Origin: Botryosphaeria dothidea
Taxonomy: Eukaryota; Ascomycota; Dothideomycetes; Botryosphaeriales; Botryosphaeriaceae
Reading direction: 5' to 3'
DNA length: 64,000 nucleotides
NCBI GenBank assembly: GCA_011503125.2
Contig: WWBZ02000001.1
Location: 372,001 to 436,000, forward strand
In this document: positions 12,679 through 25,077 of the stretch, piece by piece
Layout of the letters: every line of letters starts with the position of its first letter
Position numbering within the stretch: the stretch's first letter is position 1
Made by a program: the position numbers and the translations under genes
Notes under the pieces: model-generated
Told to the model about the DNA's origin: nothing
What the model saw: the letters and a program-made list of their open reading frames with translations, nothing else
Databases searched by the model: none

Positions 12679-13298
12679 TGATGACGATCAGGGTGTATTT
12701 TCCGCATTGATTCTTTGATAGTTGCGGTCGTTGTTTTGGCGTTACGGGCATGGGGATCGTGTATACCGCGTAGGCGATCTTGGTTTTTTTTCTTCTAGAT
12801 CCTCAAGCGTTCTCAATGCTGAACCACAATTTTTCTTCTCGACCCTCCCTTGCCGCAGGTGCAGGAGTTCTAGACACTCACGCGCGAGCTGTAAGTCTCA
12901 CTTGCGCTGGACTAGACATGTCCCCACGCGCAACGGTTGACATGAGGCGCCTTTGTCACAGGGTGACACCACGACAACCTACCGTTTGCATCAAATTGGT
13001 AAAGCTCCAGAGTGCGCCACAGCCATGGTCTAGAGAGGCGTCCATCATGTCTGCCGGACGGCCTCCACATGATAGAGGATCCAGAACATCGTGGGAAATT
13101 GGATAAATATCGCAACCATGCCCTCCAACTGTTCAGCATCAGCACTCAGCAACGCAGAGAACCTCACAGCCATCGGCACACCCACGGACTCGTTTCTCTG
13201 GCAATCGCCTTCACTTTTCTGCCAAAAAGATTCTCGAATCGCAATCCCAGCTGAGGCTATCAGAGAACAATCTCCCCCCTCTCAAACCACTTCCAAAG

Positions 13299-14183
13299 AT
13301 GCTCAAGTCACTCTTCGTCCTTGCCTCCCTTGGTGGGCTGGCATTGGCCGAGTTCGCGGCCAACATCTCGCACTTCGACTGTGGCACCCAAGGTGACCAC
13401 GCTAAGGACGAGCTCATCAAGGCGCACCAGGAGCTGGTCAAGGGTGGCAAGGGCGGCTCCCATGCTGCACGAGCGCTATTCGAAGCGCGGCAGAACGCGC
13501 TGATCAGCATCGATGCTTACTTCCACGTCGTGACGACCTCAGCTAAGGCGGGCCAGTACTCCAACTGGCAGGAGATGGCCAAGAACCAGGCGGCGGTGCT
13601 GAACAAGGCGTACAACCCGCACGGCATCAGCTTCAACCTCAAGGGCTCGGAGCTGACGCAGAACGACAAGTGGGCGGTGGGGGCGGATGCGGACATGGAC
13701 GACATGAAGAAGGCGCTGCGCAAGGGCTCGTACAACACGCTCAACGTCTACTTCCACTCGGACCTGCAGGGCGGCATCCTGGGCGTGTGCACGATGCCGT
13801 CGTCGATCGGCAGCAACCCGACGCCGGCGACGTACATGAAGGACGGCTGCAACGTGCAGGCGGGCACGATGCCGGGCGGCAGCACGCTCGGCTACAACCA
13901 GGGCATGACGGCGGTGCACGAGACGGGCCACTGGATGGGCCTGCTGCACACCTTCGAGGGCGAGTCGTGCGACGGCGCCGGCGACATGATCGACGACACG
14001 CGTGTCGAGAAGGAGAGCACCGACGGCTGCCCGACCAACAAGAACAGCTGCCCTGGCGTCCCCGGCGTCGATCCCATCCACAACTACATGGACTACAGCA
14101 TCGACTCTTGCTACGAGGACTTTACCGCCGGCCAGGAGGCGAGAATGAAGCAGCTTTGGGGTCAGTTCAGGAACGGCAAGTAA
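13299..14183 (+). CDS. Secreted M43 (MEP1/pappalysin-like) zinc metalloprotease
   Basis: Single-exon gene of 294 residues with a clear signal peptide (about residues 1-17, cut after ALA). The catalytic zinc motif is HETGHWMGLLH at residues 207-217, fitting HExxHxxGxxH. A Met-turn (NYMDYS, about 262-267) follows, as in metzincins of family M43. Cysteines in the catalytic half (GVCTMP, DGCNVQ, ESCDGAGD, DGCPTNKNSC, DSCYED) probably form disulfides. Fungal members of this size are extracellular endopeptidases, some linked to host colonisation; that role is an inference here. The 3' half is strikingly GC-rich at third codon positions, so three other frames stay open across it and should be ignored. 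The gene stands alone, with the CDC50-like gene 620 nt upstream on the same strand. Confidence 0.93.
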   Translation: MLKSLFVLASLGGLALAEFAANISHFDCGTQGDHAKDELIKAHQELVKGGKGGSHAARALFEARQNALISIDAYFHVVTTSAKAGQYSNWQEMAKNQAAVLNKAYNPHGISFNLKGSELTQNDKWAVGADADMDDMKKALRKGSYNTLNVYFHSDLQGGILGVCTMPSSIGSNPTPATYMKDGCNVQAGTMPGGSTLGYNQGMTAVHETGHWMGLLHTFEGESCDGAGDMIDDTRVEKESTDGCPTNKNSCPGVPGVDPIHNYMDYSIDSCYEDFTAGQEARMKQLWGQFRNGK

Positions 14184-17100
14184 AGAAAGGGCGGCAGGTC
14201 TTGCCTGGAAAGAAAACGCGAAAACAAAAAAAGAGCTACGGATGCTTTAGTGGTTCAGAGTCGGCGCCAATGATCTGCTTTTCTTCTGCTCGCTATCAGC
14301 GGACTAGATGGGTTGGGAGGCTTCTTGCAATGTTGCTCGGTTTGCTGCGTTCCGTCATTATTCCTGCTGCTGTTTCTGCTTTCGGAGATGTGCACAGTTC
14401 TACGCATATGCATCTGGCTTATCACGGGCCCCTCACGGTCACTCTTGTCCATAAACTCACGGTCGCTCTTGTCAATAGTCTTGAGTCTTGTTCATAGCTC
14501 AGTGTTTAGTCCCTCGAAAGTATACATATCGGTATACACCAACCAATTTCCTTGATCTGACCCGTTTTCATGTCAAGTGTGCTCTCCCCCAACCTCGACA
14601 GACGTTGTGGAATTACCGAAAAGGGAATGAAGCGCCGTTGCCACTCCGGCCGGGAAGCGGCCAAGTCATCGGTCCGACCAGCCGATCGAATCACATCTCA
14701 CATCTCCCGTCCCTTCGTTCTTTTCCCGAGCGTTTCCAATCTTATCCTCCTCTGACTAACGGTCTGTCCACCTCATCCCATCCCACGGTACGGGCGTATC
14801 GGCGGCTCGCGCGATGATACCTTGCCGCACGAAACGCTCAATCTCCACTACTCCGGTCCGCCATGTCCGAGTGACTGCCGGCCGAGATTATGCACCCGTT
14901 GCCCTTGTTCCCCCCGATATCCACAACAGGCCTTATCCCTTACTTTGCAGAAGGGCCCGGGCCCATGGTACGAGCCTTGTCAGGCCATCACGAGGCAGCA
15001 AACCCTTACCAGGAAAGAAAGACGGCGCATGCCCCGGGAAAGAGAAAAAAAATTCCGCCGATGACCCTTTGTTCCCGGTGTTCGGCGCGCTAAATGCCAA
15101 GTTCTGAAATTCTTGCGGCGTCGTGCCTGTTACACGACACCATTGAAAGGGAATTCTCCCTGGTTCTCAGACGCTCGGCCACGAAATCCTTTGGTTTTTG
15201 ATGGAGAATATGGCCGCAGATCCCATTTCCCTGCTCGATCAGACTATCGCCTTTTTCTTCTTCATCGTGGCAACGAAGGAACAAGCTTTAGCGCCGGCCG
15301 CGGGTACCTGTTCCGGCGCCGACGGCGACTTCACTTCCTCACTTCCCTCAAAGCGGCCGAGCTGCAATGCCACCCACCTCTTCCCTCTAATTCGAAGGTC
15401 CAGATCCCCAGGCACGCAGTCAGGCGGTGGGTGAGTTCATGCGACGGCTAGTTTTTTCCAATGCCCCACCACCACCGCCGCCATCAACCTACCCAGCGCG
15501 CCGGTCGAAAGCACAGCATTTCCGCAACCACGACTTTCCGACAGGTCACCTGTGTCCAGCGTCCTTTTGACCGCATAATGCGAGGAGAAGAGCAGGCTAA
15601 TCACACCACCTCTCCGCGTCGACTCTTTCATGTCGTTGCTCGGATCTTTCATCCATCGTGCGCCTCATTCGTGCAGTCTCGGTGATGAATTTTTGTCTGC
15701 TATCTTCCCTTGTGTCTCCCTTGACGTCGACAAATTCTCTCTCTTGTCTCAGCGCCACCTCCGCACTCTGCCCTTATCGATGCCTCTCCGCGGAGCCGCG
15801 GAGCCGCTCCCCGAAACAAAGGGACGGACTTGCCGCGCATGACACACGTGCTCGCCCTCGGGAATAGCTCCGCGTCCTCCGTCTACTGCACGCTCTTCCC
15901 TTTTCGGAAATATTTCTCTCATGCTGTGTTTTTTTTTTCAAAGGCTTGCTCAGACGTTGAAGCCTCGGCGTCGTCGGCGCGGAAGTCCGTGCCGTGGAAG
16001 TTTGTGGCCGTTTGACGTGTTTGTCCGCCGCGGCCAGGTGAGACAAAACGACGTTTGGGCCTCCTGGTTGCAGGGTGACTGAGACATGGGAGTTGTCTGG
16101 GGTCTAGAACTTTGGGGAGGGGCCTGGAAATTTTTTTGCGGGGAGTGGTCTCGGCGATGGTGGAGGGAGAGTCAGGGCCTGGATGGTTGAGAGTCTGGAT
16201 TTTAGGGCTCTCGCAGCGGTCGAGAAGGGGTTTGGGGAGAGTGGGTCTGCTGGCTGGACTTCTGTGATGAGCGGTTTGGAGACGTTTGCGGAGGGTGATA
16301 GTATGTGCTGTGGGGATGGTAGAGCCCGTTAATTTTCATGCAGGTCGGTCGGTCTGGCAGGTGAAGGCCAACAGGTTCTTTTTCCTTGTAGCAGCGGGGG
16401 AGTTGCTGTCCTCCTGGATGTGAGGGATTAAAATTTTGAGGAGTACTGGTGAATTGGGGCCGCTAGAGAGGCTGAAGTTCGCACATCCAGTGTACTTTTC
16501 ATCGTTTTCAATGCATAATTTCGACGTGAGCTTTACCAGAGCGTTCATTCACACCGTTGGGCACAGTTCCCTTCACTCTCTTGACTCCCGTTACAGGTAC
16601 GGCGGTGCTCTGTAAGGTCTTTTCCCCCCTCAACTCAGTTACTTTTAACTCCAAGCTTCGACACTGGATCATTCAGGTATTCGCAAGCTATGACACGTAT
16701 ATGATATGCGACGAGCGAAAGAGAGGAACCACTTGTGTTTTCCGGGACTTTTATTTGAAACTTGGTTCATACATGAAGCCTCTGCATGAGAGCTGATCCG
16801 ACCCCAGCATCACGTTCAACAATGAGACTCAACAGCGTCCTACTTCACTCTCATAGATCACCATCATCTTGAGCCATCGCTCTGTAGCACGCCTTGAAGA
16901 GCATGGATCTCGCCCGCTCAACCGTTGTATCTTCCTCAAAGAGTCGAGTGATAAGCTCCACCTGAGCGGCTGGCAGTCATTGTTTTACAAATCTTCTGGG
17001 ACAGAGCCAAGAAGTGGATTTTAAAATTGCATTCTGTACTTAGAGTGACTATCACCCTAGTGTATCCGAGAAAGAGAGAAAATCAGCTGGCGTAAACGCT

Positions 17101-17990
17101 TAAAAGGAAGAGCAGTCAGGCCCGAGGAGTGCTGCGGCGACTGACAGGCCCCATAACCCTAAGCATCTACGCGCACATGACCTCGTGTACCCAAACGCTC
17201 ACACGAGCCGTTAGGGAGCTGCTAAGACACCACACGGTTACATAAGTGTCTGAACCTGGCTTATGGCTTCTATGATCTCATTGGACCCGTTTTCGTACAA
17301 AGCGATGCTAGCACCTTGTTGGATTTGAGAGTGAAGAGTTGTGAGGTCAGAAAAGAGAGTAGATTCTGCCTGTCTCCTGAAAGGGAGGTTGGTAGGCTTG
17401 CTTATACACATAGGTGATAACTACATAACCGAGGATACTAAAGATCCGAGAGAGAGTGCCGATGCGGGGTTGGGCATCAAAGAGTGTTGTTGTATAAAGG
17501 ATAGAATATTCGAGATAACTGAGATGCCTAAGGTAGTAAGGCAAGAAAGTCTGACACACCTACTGTTGGAAATTGAGTTGATTTGATTATTGTCTGGATT
17601 GATGGCATGTCTTATGAGAGGGTGCCTGCTATATAGACTATTTGACGCTAAACCTAATTCGGAGCATTCTGAGACGATATTTCCAACACCTACGCTAAGT
17701 TTAAATGGCATACAATAGTAGTTTACGTATAGTAAGTAAACTTTTCATATTATCTCTATAGATAATCTTTTTAAAGAGGCGGCCGCATAAACCGAACTTG
17801 GCCTTAGCTGTATACAAATCGCCAAAGGTGGCGAAGCTTGCTTCGAGAAGCTTCATAATGGCGCCCACATAAATTCTTAGGCGCACCAAATGCTCAAGGA
17901 ATGAACTCTTGTATAAATGTCGGTTTCCCTGCAACCATCTCATATCATAGCCCTGGATGCTACGTATGAGTAGAAACAACAGCATCCCGT
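14184..17990. other. Spacer without a supported gene
   Basis: Open frames here are short, unrelated to known domains and not joinable by good splice sites. Base composition falls from moderate GC at the left to AT-richer DNA after about 16500, the approach to the accessory block. A minus-strand frame of 103 codons (17701-18012) begins inside the kinase gene end and is more likely 3' flanking sequence than a gene. Confidence 0.45.
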
Positions 17991-20942
17991 TTACCGCTCC
18001 GATACATGACACAATTGAGCTTCTGGCGACACGATTGTGAATCTCCTTTCTCCATCATCTTCTTGGACAACAAACGAACCGAATTTGCCAACCTCATAAT
18101 GTGTGCCATTCCGATCTAAACGGCCAACACATTGGTTGGGAAGAGTGTCAACTCGATCTCGCCGTAGAGTACTTCTGTCAACTCTGAATATTCGGAGCTT
18201 GGCGCTCGTGCCTTCTGTCCCTAACATGAATGGATCCTCATCATTTGCGCTCCTGAGAATATCAATGCATCTCAAGCGCATCTTAGCCTGCCGCGCACCT
18301 TGCTGGTCCGTGTATTTGGATCCAAGGGGCAGTAAATCGGTGCAGATCAGGAGGTGGTTGCGCAGAACCAACGTAAAATTAGCATTTCGTGATGATAAGC
18401 TGAAGCTGGTAAACAGCCGGTCGTTGCCGGTTTCCTACCAGGATTGTCACTGGATTGTCCGGGGGTTGCTGGAATATCGTTGCCATACTTACTTTGTCAT
18501 GGTGTTTCCAACTCTCGAGCTTGAAAACTTGAACGGAATCGGATGGTCCTGCGCCCCCTGTAATGCTCCAGGCACGGACGGATACGATATGCTCTCGTAG
18601 AATCTGAGGTGTAGCCTGAGATTGCGTGATCTCATTGACTTCTACCACTGTCAGCGCTTCATTGCCCAATTTCATGTCACAAAAGGTGTTGGCCCAGTCC
18701 AATGCACTGTCAGTGTCCGAGACTAGATTACTTCACTGCAAAGTCAGCCTGCATTTTCCTTTCCCATTACAGTCAATGCTTTTCGACAACTCGGAGTTTT
18801 CAAACATACTGAGGATTGGGAATTCGGTGTTTGTCAGAGCCGGCAGGAAAGAGAGCACGCCTCTGATACAAATGAATTTTGCTGCTACTACCCCCTTCCC
18901 TGTTTCCTGTGACAAAAGCAATAAGGGCCCCATCTGGTGAGACTCTCGCGTCTTTGATGGGTTGTTTTTCTGTCATCTCTCTTCTCACACGTCTGCGTCT
19001 TACTAGAAACGCCGCATGCCGCTCGTCTCCCTGAGGAAGCTCAAAAAACCAGCACTCATGAAATAAGCTTGCTATCCATATAGAGATTTGACAATGGTAC
19101 TCACATCAAAGCAAGAGTTGCTTGTGAATGCACAAACAAAGTCATTACAAATGCAGGCTCCAAGCCAAGTGTCCGACCCTCCAGCCTCGAATGGATCAAA
19201 GCTCGCGAGAGGAGATTGAAGGTGACCGTTTCTGATATGTTCAGCAAGAAAGACAGTTATTTTGTGCTTCGAGAACATCATGACAACTTCCCCTCCAGCA
19301 GCAAACGAGCATCTGTAATCGGTAACATCGAAATTTGTGATTGCTTCGTGTTGATTGAACGGAACCTGTGGAGAAGGGGAACGTCGTGGTCGGATGACTT
19401 CGGGTTACGTAGCTTTTTCTCCAGTCCAGCAGCCTCGATACGTTCTCCTGGCTTTAAACGCAGAACAAAACTCTGAAGAAACTCAAGAATGTTCTTGATG
19501 ACATCTCGGAGTTCCTCTCCCCCTTGCTGATAAGCTCTCTGTTTGAGACTGTTGAGCCACTTGTGAACGTCTTCTTTGGGACCATCAAGCCGGTCTCGCT
19601 TATCAGCAGAGAAGAACGCCGAAGATCCGGAAGGTGGTTTGCTCAACCATACCCTTTGGAACTCCTTGACGAATTCAGGGCCACCGTCCAACCATGTGAA
19701 GAAGACAGCCAAGACGCAGCCGAACGACCATAAATAGCTCTTGCCTGTTACCTTCCCTTCATCCTTTTTTGTCTCAGGGGCAACGTAGTCACTATCTCCA
19801 AGCCTGGGTTTGGTAGAGGGAGGACTTGATGTCCGGCGGGACACCAGCTCGTTCAGGTTCGTTTTCCTTTGCCCTTCTTTAATTCGAGACATCCCAAAGT
19901 CAGTCACCATCCAGCGTTCATCTTCCATGACAAGGATGTTGTCGGGCTTCAAGTCCAGGTGATAGCAACAGAGCCTGGAACCATCTTCCTTTTTCAACTT
20001 GGTATGCAAGAAACACAAGGCTCCGGCAATGTCAGCGGCACTTCTAATCATCTCCGTCTTCTTCTCGATATCTTGCGATGGTGGTGGGGTTTCATTCTGC
20101 ATGAATACATGCAAGTCACACCCTGCGAGCGGGAAGAACAAGCTGAAACTGCCCCTGGACTCCACTGAAGCCAGAATAACCATGATGCGTCTGTGGAGAG
20201 ACTTCCTTGAAGCTTTCATGAAGCCACGTATGACGCTCAATTCCCGCCTGAAGGCACCTTCCGCACCAGCTCTGATGAGCGCGAATGTTTTCCTTGCAAA
20301 GAACTCTCCCGGTGCATCCTGATCCCTACCATCTTTCTCCATGATCAAGTGACCGTACGGGATCCTCACTTTTGACACCTGGCCGTAAGCTCCTTGCCCG
20401 ATATGGCTCTCTTCCAGGATGGAAAACAGACACTTTTGCAATTCATGGGTGTCCAAGTGGAGGGAGTGCTCCTGACGCAGAACAAGAGGACAGAATTTGT
20501 ACTGCTCCTCGAAGAAGCGCTCGCCAATGTGGTCCCCGAAATGTCTCCTCGCCTTCTCACGGGAGAATTGGAGGCGTGGATACTCTTTTCCCCCGTCCAG
20601 TCTGATTGTACCGACCACGTTACCGACGGCATTCTGTGGAGATATGAAATCCTCGAGCAGGTTTCCGAGCCCCTCAAATGCCTCTTTGGCATCGTAATCG
20701 TTGAGATGAATCAGAGTTGCCAAGATGCTGGGGAACTGTTTCTCCGGACATCTCAGGGTGCCCTCCACTATGTTACGCACACGATTCAGGTCGGGATAAT
20801 ATTCTCGGAGGTATCCTTTCAGTCGATCGTGGTACGTTTCGAATATTCCGCGCGTCTTCCCTGCCGGCATGAACTTGTTGACAGGACCGGAAACAAAGCC
20901 ATTTTCAATTCGTTTCAGTAAAAACTTCCGGTCAGGTTCCAT
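17991..20942 (-). CDS. Fungal protein kinase with long C-terminal beta-propeller-like region
   Basis: Minus-strand gene. I infer five exons, 20942 to about 19400, then to 19105, 19030-18810, 18730-18493 and 18434-17991. An N-terminal helical region of about 180 residues precedes a kinase domain: glycine loop GQGAYGQV (182-189), likely catalytic Lys 218, HLDLKPDN (328-335), DFG (348-350), APE (388-390). The usual Asp of subdomain IX is absent (SYLWSFG at 402-408). After the kinase, spliced exons give sheet-like repeats such as RVSPDGALIAFVTGN and SFSLSSRNANFTLVLRN, resembling a WD-type propeller. Introns 19104-19031 and 18492-18435 have good GT-AG borders and keep frame. The first junction (near 19400) and the intron 18809-18731 are less certain. 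Such kinases are expanded accessory genes in Pezizomycotina; substrate unknown. Confidence 0.75.
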
Positions 20943-22185
20943 TGCGCTACGTTAAGAGGTCAAGGTAGGGTGGTTGGAGCCTGAAATTTGTTAACTGCAC
21001 AGAGTGTTCTACTCGGAGTCTACACCGCACCTCGTTTCATTCGGCCCTGAATTTACTCTTCTTAGTGGGAAACTCGATTGGTGTGAACTTGCTCACGTAC
21101 GTCTCTTGAGATGACGTTGCGGTGGTGAGGTCGAGTTCGCCCTGGCCGTCAGCTTCCCCACTTACTGCACTGCATGCCGATTGCCATGCTACGTGTTCTC
21201 CGTCCACAAGAAACACGTCATTAGAAGTAAATTTCGCCCAGATATGGGGCTTACAGATAACAGAAAATGCGCTCCATGGCTTTTGGATCCGCTCAACTGG
21301 CATGAATCTCTTGACCATCACAGAGTACAATAATTGTCTAACTACAAGTACAAACAAAATGAGACAAACGTATGTACATGAGCCCCGTTTATTTTACACC
21401 AGGTAGACACACCACTTCCTCCCACTCTTTTCTGAATTCCCACTCCAGCCCTTGTCATATTCCCCCGTGCTGTGTGCTTCGCGCCTCCCGATCTTCCACA
21501 CCCATCAAAGCATAGTTACCAGGGTCAGCGGGATGGAGATCGCGAAGAAGATCCACAGTTGAGGGGAGACTGTTAGCTGATTAGAGGCGTCCAAACCGAA
21601 GACCCCCATGCTGAGAAGTGTCTTGGTGGCAGAATTTGTTAGCACTGAAAACAGATAGCCATGGGTTTACCTCTACTTACCGCTACGAATGTGAAAGGCA
21701 GATAAACGAGAGTTACGACAGTGATCACCTTGATGGTTATCGAATCATCAACAGTGGACCTCGTCAGCTGCAGCACGTATCCATTCTGTTCATCCGAGGT
21801 CGCTTGGTCCCGCAGGTTGAGTGTATCAGACAGGAGAGCTGCAATCTTCTCAACTCTCGCCAAAAGGTACTTGGCATTTCCAAGGTATGCGGCAACTTCT
21901 TTCTCGTATATGCTCATTGTGAGCTGACTGTGCTCCCGAATACTTTGATCGACAGCTCCCAATTGAGCTCTCCCCGTATTGTATGCGCACTGAAGCTTCA
22001 GTGTCCTGGAGCTGTCGACAAGTGTCTCCAGTATTGGCACGAGAGGTAAGCAGCGTGATTCAATGAACCGGAGTTTGGCCAGTGTCTCATGGCTGACGTG
22101 CAATTCTCTGCCCACGTAAGCAGTGACGGTGGCTGCATTCTGTGATTATAATGAGTTGGAACCCTGCAACTATGCTCGGAACCCG

Positions 22186-22208
22186 GTAAAAATCAGGGTG
22201 GGGAACAA
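22186..22208. repeat. hAT left target duplication and terminal inverted repeat
   Basis: Bases 22186-22193 are the 8-bp target duplication GTAAAAAT. Bases 22194-22208 are the 15-bp left inverted repeat. Confidence 0.93.
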
Positions 22209-25077
22209 TTCAACGACATTGCAACGCATTGAACGTTGATTGAAGCTTGGCAATTCAACGCAACGTCAACGAGGCTTACTAGAAGCTCAATCAACGTCAA
22301 CGTGATGCCTCGTTGATTGTCAATTATTGAGCACGTTGAGCTAGCCCGCGAGGTAACCCCCAGCTAGCCATAGCCTACCTAGTCTCTAGCTATCACCACC
22401 TCTCCAGCTTGGTATTGAGTTTGCCAAGCCGGAGTAACGTTTTTACAGATAATCCGATTAGCTGATTAATTTTGAATGCGCATAGAGCCGCAGTCCTACT
22501 CTAACAACCCTCATCGCTATCGCCGCCGCCTTGCTGCCTATTATGGATATAGATAACGCTTCTTCAGTTGTTTCTACCATCTCTTCTATTCCAGCGGGCC
22601 TTTTGACTACCAGACTACTTACAAATACAGCGATAGAAGGCCGTGGCCCAGAGCGCGAGGGCTGGGAGAGCTTCCCCTGGCACTACTTTGCAGGCTATAC
22701 TATCAACGAGAACTCTAAGCGCATTGGCTGGACCTGGAACTATGGCTTCGATATCCGCAGTACTTTAGGCACTAGCCACTGGGTTTGTAAGCCTTATATA
22801 AGGATACGGCGTCGCCTAATAAGCCTCGCCGCTGCAGGCACAGCTAACTAAGCTCATCACCTTGTTAAAGAGCACTTAATCGCGGATCCAACTGGCAAGC
22901 GCTCAGCGAAGCCTACTAGGATCTCAATTGCTACCCGGCTTCAGCTGGATCCTAAGAAGTCAGAGGAACAAGCCCTACTAAACAAGCTAATTTGCAGCTT
23001 TAATCCAGCGTACTTTTAGCAGCTTCTCGTCGATTGGATCGCGCACGATAATATTCCGTTTCGCAAAGTAGAGAGTGAGCCATTTTGCCGCCTTATCGAG
23101 TATCTAAACCCCGCCGTCTCGCAAGCCGGATGCCTGCCTACTTATAAAACTATCCGCAAATAGCTGATCGACGAATTTAATCGGCATAAGGGCATCGTCT
23201 CAGAGCTTCTTCAGGGCTCGCCTGGCCTCATACACCTCTCGCTTGACGGCTGGACGTCACGCAATAACAAGAGCTTGCTTGGGGTTATTGTCCACTTCCT
23301 TACATCCACTGGCAAGCTAAGGCAGTTTACCCTCGGGCTCCCGGAGCTTGATAGGCATAGTGGATGTGATCTAGCTGGGCAGGTTGCGCAGGTCTTAGCT
23401 AAATAGGGCCTTACTAACAAAATTAGATATTTCGTTATGGATAACGCTAGTAATAACGACTCTTGCCTTAAAGATCTTGCTGAAGAGTTCGGTTTTGACG
23501 TTAAGCGCCGCCGCCTCCGTTGTACCGGACATATTATTAACCTCGTTATACGTCAGATCCTTTTTAGCGACGATGCTGATCTATTTAAGGCTGAATATAG
23601 TTATCCGCACGAACTACTCGCCGAACACGTCCTTTGGCGGAAGAAGGGGCCGCTTGGTAAACTCTATAATATCGTACACTAGATCTATCGCTCCTTGAAG
23701 CTTCGTAAGAAGCTTCGCAAGCTTTAGGCAGATGATCTAGATAATATAAGCATTTATGAGGTTATCCTAGATAATGCCACTCGCTGGAACTCCACTGACG
23801 CGATACTCGAGCGTGCCCTTAAGCTCTAGCGATATATCGACACACTCGTGCTGGCGGAGGTCCTTAAATGGGAGTCGTACACGCGAAAGCTCACCTAGTA
23901 AGGCCGGCGGCCGCGCCGCAAGAAGCCGGCGATTATCGACGACTACCTAACGACTGAGGATTAGGCGACGCTTAGTAAGTATCACTCTATTCTTCAGCCC
24001 TTTAAGGATATTACTATGCGACTGTAGGGCAACCCAATAGATGGCGAGTTTAGCGCGCTTTGGGAGGTGCTGCCTGTAATAGAGTTCCTTCTTAACCATC
24101 TAGAGGAGGTTAAAGATCGCGATGACGTCTATTCAGAGGAGCATTTTAAGGTGAACGTCTCATTGGGCTGGGCTAAGCTTAATGAGTACTATACCTTGCT
24201 TGACGAGACACCAGCCTATACTGCAGCGATTATGCTACACCCGGGGTTCCGCTGGGCCTGGATTGAGAGCACCTGGGCAGAGAGGCAGGACTGGATTAGT
24301 GACGCGAGAGCTAGAGTCAGGAATCTCTGGGATAGCGAGTATAAAACTTAACCCCTCTCAGCTGAAGAGGCAATAGATCCTCCGCCACCAAAGCGCCGCC
24401 GCGGCGGCGAGTCAAGTAGCAGCTTTGCCAGCTGGCTACAGTCATCCAGGACTCCTAGTAAAGCCCCTGCAGCCACAGAGGTTGATGAGTACACCGCCTA
24501 GCAGAATGACGCCTCTCCACTGGACAGTGAACACGAGAATCCGATCTAGTACTAGCTCCTACGCCAAAAGCAGTACCCACGGCTCTCGCGCATGGCCCTG
24601 GACCTTTTCTTAATCCCAGCAATGTCAACAGAGGTCGAAAGAGTGTTTAGCTTAGCTAGGCAGATGGTCACACCTATTAGGAATCGCTTAGAAGGCAATA
24701 CGATAGCAGTGGCACAGGTGCTGCGGTCATGGGTGGCTTCTGGGGTCATTAAGAGGTGAACAATAGCCATAGGGACAACAGGGAAGATAGGGATAGAATA
24801 TAAGGAGGCCCCAAAGGCGCCACAAGCACCAGCAGAAGCGTTTTTAATATGCTGGCTAGCTATTACAGGGAAAATTGTATGTAACTTACAGGCCTCTGGT
24901 CTCAACACCATGCCAAGCATCGTTATTCTTAGTCAGCATTGCGACGTACTTAATCAACGTTAATTGACCTATTCGTTGACCAACGTCAATCAACGTCAAC
25001 TGCCCTTAGGCTACGGCTTGGCAACGCAACGTCAACGAGTCCTCTCGTTGATTGACGTTGCGTTGTTCCCCACCCTG
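22194..25077 (+). mobile_element. hAT-superfamily DNA transposon (2884 bp)
   Basis: The element begins with CAGGGTGGGGAACAA and ends with its exact reverse complement (25063-25077), a 15-bp terminal inverted repeat. It is flanked on both sides by GTAAAAAT (22186-22193 and 25078-25085), the 8-bp duplication characteristic of hAT elements. The subterminal 150-200 bp at each end are packed with TCAACG/CAACGTCAA hexamers in both orientations, probably transposase binding sites. It carries a single transposase frame on the plus strand that is full of stop codons, so this copy is not autonomous. It sits in an intron of the CorA-like gene on the opposite strand. Confidence 0.93.
22543..24759 (+). 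pseudogene. hAT transposase, one continuous frame with 15 internal stops
   Basis: From ATG at 22543 to TGA at 24757-24759 the reading frame keeps register for 738 codons with no frameshift. It is interrupted by 15 stops: 12 TAG, 3 TAA and no TGA. Family features survive: a BED-like N-terminus (FPWHYFAGY with later Cys and HH), a first acidic motif (HLSLDGWTSRNNKSLLG), a second (YFVMDNASNND followed by RCTGHIINLV), and the C-terminal hAT dimerisation block (STEVERVFSLARQMVTPIRN). Most stops lie where a Gln (CAG/CAA) or Trp (TGG) would fit, the result expected from C-to-T change at CpA on either strand. That points to RIP and not to random decay, which would also give indels. Confidence 0.88.

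Noticed and set aside
13539..14497. Long open frames overlapping the M43 protease on both strands
   Set aside because: Shadows of a coding region with GC-rich third positions. The protease frame has a signal peptide and the zinc motif.
18379..18702. Independent small genes downstream of the kinase exon
   Set aside because: The pieces at 18.0-19.3 kb join in phase through GT-AG introns and are better explained as 3' exons of the kinase gene.
22543..24759. Possible recoding of TAG as Gln in the hAT and Gypsy frames
   Set aside because: Cellular genes in the window use the standard code, and other residues in the same elements show the same transition bias (Asp to Asn, Cys to Tyr). RIP explains all of it.
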